64,000 nt of DNA, taken from Ovis canadensis (lineage: Eukaryota; Chordata; Mammalia; Artiodactyla; Bovidae). Numbering within the stretch: the first letter of the stretch is position 1; every line of letters begins with the position of its first letter. A model generated the notes under the pieces. That model was given only the letters and a program-made list of their open reading frames with translations, was not told the origin of the DNA and made no database searches. This document shows, in pieces, positions 49,501 to 59,200 of this stretch. Location of the stretch: contig NC_091255.1 of the NCBI RefSeq assembly GCF_042477335.2, positions 18,454,501 to 18,518,500 on the forward strand. Reading direction: 5' to 3'. Made by a program: the position numbers and the translations under genes.

Positions 49501-52500
49501 TGGTTTTCTGGGTCCTGAAGATCCTTTTTGTACAGTTCTTCTGTGTATTCTTGCCACCTCTTCTTAATATCTTCTGCTTCTGTTAGGTCCAGACCATTTC
49601 TGTCCTTTATTGAGCCCATCTTTGCATGAAATGTTCCCTTAGTATCTCTAATTTTCTTGAAGAGATCTCTAGTCTTTCCCATTCTATTGTTTACCTCTGT
49701 TTCTTTGCACTGATCACTGAGGAAGGCTTTCTTATCTCTCCTTGCTATTCTTTGGAACTCTGCATTCAGATGGGCATATCGTTCCTTTCCTCCTTTGCCT
49801 TTCATTTCCCTTCTTTTATCAGCTATTTGTAAGGACTCCTCAGACAACCATTTTGCCTTTTTGCATTTCTTTTTCTTGGGGATGGTCTTGATCATTGTCT
49901 CCTATACAATGTCACAAACCTCCTTCTGTAGTTCTTCAGGCACTCTGTCTATTGGATCTAATCCCTTGAATCTATTTGTCACTTCCACTGTATAATCATA
50001 AAGGATTTAATTTAGGTTATACCTGAATGGTCTTGTGGTTTTTCCTACTTTCTTCAATTTAAGTCTGAATTTGGCAATAAGGAGTTCATGATCTGAGCCA
50101 CAGCCAGCTCCTGGTCTTGTTTTTGCTGACTGTATAGAGCTTCTCCATCTTTGGCTGCAAAGAATATAATCAACCTGATTTTGGTATTGGCCATCTGGTG
50201 ATGTCCATGTGTAGAGTCTTCTCTTGTGTTGTTGGAAGAGGGTGTTTACTATGACCAATGTGTTCTCTTGGCAAAACTCTGTTAGCCTTTGCCCTGTTTC
50301 ATTTTGTACTCCAAGGCCAAATTTGCCCGTTACTCCAGGTGTCTCTTGACTTCCTACTTTTGCATTCCAGTCCCCTGTAATGAAGAGGACATCTTTTGCA
50401 TGTGTGTTCTAGAAGGTCTTGTAGATCTTCATAGACCCATTCAACCTCAGCTTCCTCAGCGTTACTGGTTGGGGCATAGACTTGGATTACTGTGATACTG
50501 AATGGTTTGCCTTGGAAACAGATCACTCTGTCGTTTTTAATATTGCATCCAAGTACTGCATTTCAGACTCTCTTGTTGACTATGAGGGCTACTCCATTTC
50601 TCCTAAGGGATTCTTGCCCACAGAAGTAGATATAATGGTCATCTGAGTTAAATTCACCCATTCCAGTCCATTTTATTTTCCTGATTCCCAAAATGTCGAT
50701 GTTCACTCTTGCCATCTCCTGTTTGACCACTTCCAATTTACCTTGATTCATGGATCATTCATGACACATATTTATTTAGTGTGTTATTTGACTTATTATT
50801 ATTTGTTTACTCAATAAATATTTGTTATACAAGTCAAACTGGGAATTCTAGAAGTTAATGAAAAATTTGGCTTTTGGTAATCTCTGGTTCCTATGCAATA
50901 TTGTTCTGGGGAAAGGAATGGCAAACCACTTCAGTACTCTTGCCTTGAGAACCCCATAAACAGTATGAAAAGGCCAAAAGATAGGACACTGAAAGATGAA
51001 CTCCCCAGGTCAGTAGGTGCCCAATATGCTACTGGAGATCAGTGGAGAAATAACTCCAGAAAGAATGAAGAGACAGAGCCAAAGCAAAAACAATGTCCAG
51101 TTATGGATGTTCACTACCTAACAACCCACATATATTTATTTTCTTTTAAACTTTTCAGTTCGTACTTGGATATAGCAGATTAACAGTGTTCTGATAGCTT
51201 CGGGTGAACAGTGAAGGGACACAGCCATATATATACATGTACGCATTCTCGCTCACAATGCCCTCCCATCCAGGCTGCCACATAACGTCAAGTAGCTTAC
51301 ATATATTTTTCTTTTAGCCTTCTTTGTAAAGCCTATGAAGGCAGGATTTTTATCTATTTTGTTCATTACTGAATCTCTGACACATATTTATTTAGTGTGT
51401 TATTTATTATTATTTATTTACTCAATAAATATTTGTTATACAAGTCAAACTGGGAATTCTAGAAGTAAATGAAAAATTTGGCTTTTGGTAATCTCTGCCT
51501 CTCAGTCATACTATAAAACTAGCTTGCTATTTAATTCAATTCAGTTCAGTGCAGTCATTCAGTCGTGTCCAACTCTTTGCAACACCATGGACTGCTGCAC
51601 ACCAGGCTTCCCTGTCCATCACCAACTCCCGGAGCTTGCTCAAACTCATGTACATCAAGTCGGTGATGCCATTCAACCATCTCAGCCTCTTTCATTCCCT
51701 TCTCCTCCTGCCTTCAATCTTTCCCATCATCAGAGTCTTTTCCAATGAGTTGGTTCTTTGCATCAAGTGGCCAAAGTATTGGAGTTTCAGCTTCAGCATC
51801 AGTCCTTCCAATGAATATTCAGGACTGGTTTCCTTTAGGATGGACCGATTTGATCTCCCTGCAGTCCAAGGGACTCTCAAGAGTCTTTTTCAGCACCGCA
51901 GTTCAAAAGCATCAACTCTTAGGTGCTAAACCAGGAATTATTTAATTAGAGCCTTTTAATTCCAACTCAGGAGTTTTTGCTTTGTTTGATTTTGTCTTTC
52001 CTGCAGAGCGGTTATTCCTTCAACAGATATACCCATTAGTAGAAACTGGCTAAGACTCTCCTGGAACTTCAGATTTCCCAGTTTTAAAAATCCAATAAAG
52101 CTTTGGACAAATAGAGTATGGTCTATATACAGCTGGTGCCGGAGCTGCATGACCCAGGTATGGATTTGACATACATTTTTCAGCATTATGGTTTTTCTAC
52201 ACAGTTAGTATGTGTGTTCACGTGTGTGTGCTCAGGTAACTAGACACTCAAGCTTAGCTCACATAATATGAAGTCAGGTGTTTGTGTCTGTCTTCACTTT
52301 TTTAAATAAAATTTTTATATTGAAATATGGTTGATTTACAATGTTGTGTTAGCTTTAGGTGTACAGCAAAGTGATTCAGTTACACACACACATACATATT
52401 CTTTTCCACATTATTTTCCATTATAGATTATTAAAAGATAATGAATATTGTTTCCTGTGCTATACAGCAGGTCCTTGTTGTTGCCTTCACTTCTATAAAA

Positions 52501-53209
52501 CATACATTGTAGCATTTTCTTTATCATATTGTCCTTAGCATATTGCTCAATGGAGTCAGACTTCTTTATTTGTGAATTTCAGAGTTTTAAAGTTTTAAAA
52601 AACACCATCTTTCCATCCCGTCTCTGCCGCCAAGAACTTCGTAGTCTAAAACAACGGTTTTGCATTTTGGAAAATGAAGTATGCAAGCTCCAGGAAGCAC
52701 TGAAGGTTAGTATTATCAAATGAAAAACAAAGCCAGATTTAGGTAAGGGGGCAAGAGCTAGTCCTGCATTGGAACCCCAGTGTGCTTTCATTAGAAGGAG
52801 GAGTGGCTAGAGGCTCGTGCTAGTTCTGGGCATCTTTGCTGTCAGATTTCTTCCTTAAACTGCAGAGGCTCTGCTCTGCATCGCAGAGGGGCTGACCCCT
52901 GCAGGCACCATTGCCTAAGTTCCATGTCACCTGGCTCCCGGTGTGCACTCATGGGAAACACTGATGAGAGGCTAGAAGGAGCGAGAAAAGTGAAAGTGTT
53001 AGTTGCTCAGTCATGTCCAACTCTTTGTAGCCCCTGGACTATAGCCCACCAGGCTCCCCTGTCCATGGGATTTTCCAGGCAAGATTATTGGAGTGGGATG
53101 GGTCGCCATGTCTTCCTCCAGGGGATCTTCCCAACCCAGAGATCAAACTCACATCTCTTATATCTCCTGCATTGGCAGACAGGTTCTTTACCACTAGTGC
53201 CACATATAC

Positions 53210-53263
<54 letters not shown>

Positions 53264-56200
53264 GTCCCCTCAGTTCAGTTCAGTTCAGTTGCTCAGTCAT
53301 GTCCGACTCTTTGCGACCCCACGAATTGCAGCACGCCAGGCCTCCCTGTCCATCACCAACTCCCGGAGTTCACTCAGACTCATGTCCATCAAGTCAGTGA
53401 TGCCATCCAGCCATCCCATCCTCTGTCATCCCCTTTTCCTCCTGCCCCTAGTCCCTCCCAGCATCAGAGTCTTTGTCCAGTTCTTGGTGACCCTATGGGC
53501 TGTAGCCCACCAGGCTCCTCTCCATGAAATTCTCCCAGACAAGAATTCTGGAGTGGGTAGCCATTTCTTCTCCAGGGGATCTTCCCGACCCAAGGAAGAC
53601 AGGCGAAGCTGGGGTGTTTTTTCCCTTTGTTCTCTGTGTTGGGCTGTGTCTCCAGCAATGGCTGTCATTGCTGCCTCAGTCCCACCCCCACTAGGTCAAG
53701 TCCGCCATGTTTCTTGACTCTCTGGGTTAACCTAGCTCCAGAGATCTGGTTACACTGCCCTTTCCTTCGACGCTCCAGTCTCAGGGTGTTTATGGTTTTT
53801 GCTGTTGCTAATGACTGCACTGCCTCTGTCCCTTGGGTGCCTCTCAGCTCTTCCATATATAGTATAGAAGCTCTTCCCCATATTACATGTTCCCTCTCCA
53901 AAGAAGGTTTGTTTGTTTGTTTTTTAATTTTTGACTGCACCCTGAGGCATGTGGGATCTTCGTTCCCTGACCAGGAATAGAACTCATGCCCCCTGCATTG
54001 GAAGGCAAGAGTCTTAAACAGTGGGCTGCCAGGGAATTTCCTGTCCCCTCTTTTAAATACTCAATGGGGTTTCTAACTTCTTGACTGAGATAGGCAGGGA
54101 AAAAGCTATAGATATCCACTCTCTCCAAACTCCCCTAAGCAAGACCCCTATTCTCAGTGTCTAAAATGTAAAGAATAAACACTGTGCTCATTGTTTTGGA
54201 GAGACACTTCTGGGACTACACCCCTACTCCCAGAATTTGTACCTGAAAGTGATCTAGCCTAAAGAGAAAAGGCAAATCACCCCACAACCTGGACCTTAGT
54301 TTCTGCATCAGTAAAAATGGGTGAGATACCATCTGTAGTGGGCTGAGTGATGGCCCTCCAAAAAGTTGGTCCAAGTCTTAATCCCTGGAAGCCTGTAGAT
54401 AATATCTTATCTACCAGGGTCTTTGTAGATAGATAATCAAGTGAAGGGTTTTGAGATGAGGAAATCATACTTCATTATCTGGTTGGACCCTCAATCCAAT
54501 GATGTGTCCTTATAATAGACACACAGAGCAGAACACATAGACGGAAGAGAAGCAACGGGACCACCGAGGGACAGACTCGGGTCATAGGGCCTCAAACCAA
54601 GACATACCAATAGATTGCGGAAGCTGGAAGAGACAAGAAACAGATCCTTCTCCAGAGCCTTGAGAGGGAATGCACGCCTTGATTTCAGGCTTCCAACCTC
54701 CAAGAGTGGGAGAGAATGACTTTTCTTTGTTGTAAACTACCAACTTTGTAATACTTTGTTTTAGCAGCCCCTAGGAACTATTATGCCCTCTTACTTCCGG
54801 GGGGCAGTCATTGTATTCATTTGCTAGGGCTGCCGTGACAAAGTAGCACAGACTGAGTGGCTTATTCAACAAAATTTATTTTCTCACAATTGTGGAGGCT
54901 AGAAGTCTAGGGTCGAGGTGCTGGTAGGGTTGGCTTCTTCTAATGCCTCTCTCTTTCGCATGTCTTCTGTGTCTTTAGCTGGTCTTTTCTCTGTGCCCAT
55001 GCATCCCTGGCGTCTCTCTTATGTGTTCAAGTTTTGTCTTTATGTAAGGACACAAGTCACATTGGATTAGATCCCACCCTAATGGCCCCCTTATTATTAT
55101 TGTTTAATATCTATTTATTTCGCTGAGCTAGGTCTTAGTTGCGGCATATGGGATCTAGTTCCCTGACCAGGGATTGAACCCAGGCCCCCTGCATTGAGAG
55201 TGCGGAGTCTTAGCCACTGGTCCACTAGGGAAGTCCCCCTAATGGCTCTTTTTAATTTAATCACTTCTTTGAAGGCCCTGTCTTCAAATACAGGCACATA
55301 CTGAGGTACTAGGGGTTCAGGTTGGGGGAAGACAATGCAGCCCATTAGAGTCAGGTTGCAACCTTTGACTCTTTTTTTATTCAGTTCCTTGAATAGACTA
55401 TATTCTTGGCTGCATTAAGTATTTTTCCCTCTGCCAGGAACTTCCTTCCCTCAATCTTTATATCCTTTCTTCACCTGAGAAGCCTAAATTCATCCTTAAG
55501 ATCATGGCTAAATATTACTCTCTAGACTTCTAGCTATTCACGCTCACAGCACACTTCGTGGCTCTTATTTTTCTCTTTTGAAATAATCGTGTATTTATTT
55601 ATGACTGTACTGGATCTTCATTGCTGCGAGGACTTTTTCTCTACTTGCAGTGAGCAGGGGCTACTCTCTAGGTGTGGTGCATACGGTTCTCATTGCCATA
55701 GCTTCTCTCCTTGCAAGCACAAGCTCTAGGGTTCACAGGCTCAGTAGTTGCGTCTCCCAGACTCTAGAGCATGGGCTCAATACTTGAGGCACAGAAGCTT
55801 AGTTGCTCTGGAGTATGTGGCATCTTCCCGGATCAAGGATCAAACCTGTGTCTCCTGCATCAGCAGGCAGATTCTTTACCCCTGAGCCACCAGGGAAGCC
55901 TTGGCTCTTGTTAGAGTATTACTTGGCTTGTTTCGAATGTGTTTTGTATTATGTTTGAGGTCTCTGTTTCTCGGCGGACTGTCAGCTGGATGGGGAGACA
56001 GACAGGACTCACGTTGTAGCCACAGTGCCTGGCATATAGCACCCACAGAACAAATAGATAAATGAGTGAATGAGCTTGTGACAATGAGGAAATATTGTAG
56101 CGCACGTGGTGTACGGAGAAGACATTCAACACGCGGCAGCTCTGATTTGGATGGCTGCTCAAACAAATAAAGAAGCAAATAAATCTGCTCTTCAGGTGCC

Positions 56201-59200
56201 AAATGCAATCTCTTCCAGGCCATCTCAGAAAACTCCTCCTGTCCCAGCTGTGGTCAAGCGTGTCACACGGGTCCTGAGCGTCCAGAAGTGCCCACCGGTG
56301 CTCCAGCCAGCCCTGCAGACTCCGCAGCTCTCCGTCCTCCCTCCCCAGCGCAGCCAGCCAGTCGCCCTCCACCCCCTCCGCCCCCTCCTCCCCCTCCTCC
56401 TCCTCTGCCTCCACCCGCACCACCGACAGCACCATTGGTGCTCAGAAAATCTGCTCTCACGAAAGCACTTCAGGTAAAAAAAAACAGCCTAGTAAAGGTG
56501 TGTTTTGGTCAGTGGGTAAGGAAGGAGTCAAGCCAGGTGTCTTTTTTAAGGCTGAGCAAATGGCTCTGACAGAACGAAAGGACTACCTTTTGTTCTAATT
56601 CCATCTCCTGCTTACGGCAATTGTTTTTAAAGACATGGTCCCCTGGGAAATCACAGAAGTTGGAATTAGAAATGAAAGTGCTGTTTTATTTTTTGGAAGA
56701 TAAATGAATGAAACCCAGCAGGGTGGGAGATTCCTGTTGGCTTCTTGGTATACCTTTTTACCAAGAGGAAAATCTCTCTGGGAAACCAAATTAAAAACAG
56801 ACTCTTTAGTGAGTAAAGTCAGAACAACAGTAGGTGCAGAAAAGTGCTGTCTGATTCCACTTGTAGGGGGTACCTGCTGCTGCTAAGTCGCTTCAGTCGT
56901 GTCCGACTGTGCAACCCCATGGACTGCAGCCCACAAGGCTCCTCCGTCCATGGGATTTGCCAGGCAAGAATACTGGAGTGGGTCGCCATTACCTAGAATA
57001 GTCAAATTCATAGGGTCAGAAAGCACAAAGGGTGAGGTGGGGAAGGGGAATGGGGACTTACCTTTTTCTTTTTGGGAGGAGAAATAGGGATTTAGTGCTT
57101 AATGGAGACAGAGTTTCAGTTCAGGAAGGTGAAAAATTTGGGAGATAGATGATGGTCAGTGTTTCACAATATGAATATACTTAGTGCCACTGAACTGTAC
57201 AGTTAAATATGTCTAAGATAGTATGTTTTATATTATTTAGTATGTGACTTTTATCACAATAAAAAAACATTTAAAAAAATAGAAAAAGAACTAGTAGATC
57301 CTAAAGTGTAATGCCATTGGACTGCAGAACCAGTCTCCGTTAGAGCTACTTCAGTTCAGTTCAGTTCAGTTCAGTTCAGTCGCTCAGTCGTGTCCGACTC
57401 TTTGCGACCCCATGAATCGCAGCACGCCAGGCCTCCCTGTCCATGACCAACTCCCGGAGTTCACTCAGACTCACATCCATCGAGTCCGTGATGCCATCCA
57501 GCCATCTCATCCTCTGTCGTCCCCTTCACCTCCTGCCCCCAATCCCTCCCAGCATCAGAGTCTTTTCCAATGAGTCAACTCTTCGCGTGAGGTGGCCAAA
57601 GTACTAGAGCTTCAGCTTTAGCATCATTCCTTCCAAAGTAATCCCAGGGCTGATCTCCATCAGAATGGACTGGTTGGATCTCCTTGCAGTCCAAGGGACT
57701 CTCAAGAGTCTTCTCCAACACCACAGTTCAAAAGCATCAATTCTTCAGCACTCAGCCTTCTTCACAGTCCGACTCTCACATCCATACATGACCACTGGAA
57801 AAACCATAGCCTTGACTAGACAGACCTTTGTTGGCAAAGTGATGTCTCTGCTTTTCAATATGCCATCTAGAGCTACTTACCTGCCCACTAACACAGCCCT
57901 ATCTAGAAAGCTGATTACTTTTTACTGCAGATACATTTGGTTTAAAATGACTGAATTAAATGCAGAGTCAGCTGTTAGAGTTGCCCTGATATATGCCTCT
58001 TCAAGCATATGTGCTTGCTTTCTGGCAAGTGTGTCATTCTCTTAGGTAATTTAGGCAAAACTTCACGTTGATTAGAGGAACTCTTTCTACTTCTATCTTA
58101 TTACAACAATTCCTAAGGAAGATGTGTAGCTGTAGAAAACTAGCCCAGCTCTTACTTAGTTTCAAAGCCTTACATTTTCATTAATATTTTTCAATAGCTT
58201 TAGCATCCATAGATACTGGAAACAGAATTAGTTCTTGGTGGCATGGAAAGAATTTGATTGGCTCCTCGGGGAAATAAGAGTTAATTTTTAACTCTGAGGT
58301 TTTAAAAACTAGATTTGGATTTGCATTTGACTAGATGTCCTGGTTTCAGTTTGAATTCTAATTTTTCCTTGTATCTTAAGGCTGGACCATTAAAAAAAAA
58401 TGGACCCATGCAGATAACAGTTAAAGATCTACTGACTGTGAAATTAAAGAAGACACAGAGTTTTGATGAAAGGAGGAAGGTAAGAAATCATTGACCACAC
58501 ATGTGGTCTTTCATTTTTTAACCTGATTGTCTCTTAATAGAAAATAAGCATAAGTCTTAGATATAAAAGCTGTTCTGAGGAAAGTATTTGATATTTTATT
58601 TGAGTAATTTTTGATCTCCTCAACAAAATATATAAATCCCCCAATTATTTAATTCAGCAGTTTTATCCACCAACCATTAGCTTGAAAAGGTAGAGATATA
58701 CTTTGAAGCTTTGGAATGAAAATTGAATAGATATATTTTACACATACTCAGCATTCGAAGATTTGTTGTTTTGGTATGTTTACATTTTGAATGATACTTT
58801 TAAATCAGTTTTTAATAATGTCTCGTTTTGTGATTAAAGCTTGTACCATCACCAAAGGCACAGAACCCACTGGTTACTGTCTCTGACCTGCAACGCGTTA
58901 CCCTGAAACCGAAGTCCAAAGTGTTATCAACTCGAGTTACAAATGTCTTAATGTAAGAAACTCCACAGCGTTATACTCTACTGCTACTTTAAAATAGTAA
59001 TATTTTGCTTATTTCTAACTCTAAAAATTATATATGATCATATAGGAAAATTGAAATATACAGTCATATTTAAGGAAAACAAAAATCATCAAATAATCAT
59101 ATCATTGGAGACAGCCACTCTTAACATACTGTTGTTTATCATTCTAGTCTTTTTCTAGGCATATACACTATTATTTCCAGTTCATGGTACTGTTTATTGC

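Larger units (their letters stand above)
50762..51497. repeat. Local direct duplication (about 120 bp, two copies)
   Basis: 50762-50886 and 51378-51497 share GACACATATTTATTTAGTGT .. GGCTTTTGGTAATCTCTG with few differences. Between them lie a BovB 5' piece and an L1 fragment. The right copy continues leftward into text resembling an ancient LINE, so it may be the original. Confidence 0.9.
46514..52006 (+). other. PRR11: PRR11 intron 2
   Basis: 5.5-kb intron dominated by reverse-oriented BovB (47040-47205, 47965-50757, 51537-51938), a BovB 5' piece in plus orientation (50890-51120), a SINE (46780-46975), an L2-like stretch (47600-47930) and a local duplication (50762-50886 / 51378-51497). No gene other than transposon ORFs. 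Confidence 0.85.
52706..56218 (+). other. PRR11: PRR11 intron 4
   Basis: 3.5 kb holding Bov-tA (52987-53200), (TG)n, a BovB/Bov-tA composite (53265-53595), SINEs (53915-54040, 55087-55236, 55590-55902) and two old repeats in opposite orientation (54330-54775, 54812-55345). Confidence 0.85.

Noticed and set aside
53216-53527. ORF opening with a Cys-Val repeat
   Set aside because: Translation of the (TG)n microsatellite into BovB sequence.
55911-56435. 174-codon minus-strand ORF and a 115-codon neighbour, with Glu/Gly-rich ends
   Set aside because: Antisense to the PRR11 proline exon; the Glu/Gly runs are the complement of CCN-rich coding sequence, plus SINE sequence.
56106-56477. 123-codon plus-strand ORF overlapping PRR11 exon 5
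   Set aside because: Wrong frame: it reads through the intron and acceptor. The PRR11 frame is fixed by the acceptor at 56218 and by flanking exon phases.
57352-57385. Short regular repeats that look array-like (TTCAG units)
   Set aside because: They are the simple 3' tail of BovB, seen at every BovB end here; no spacers, no CRISPR.
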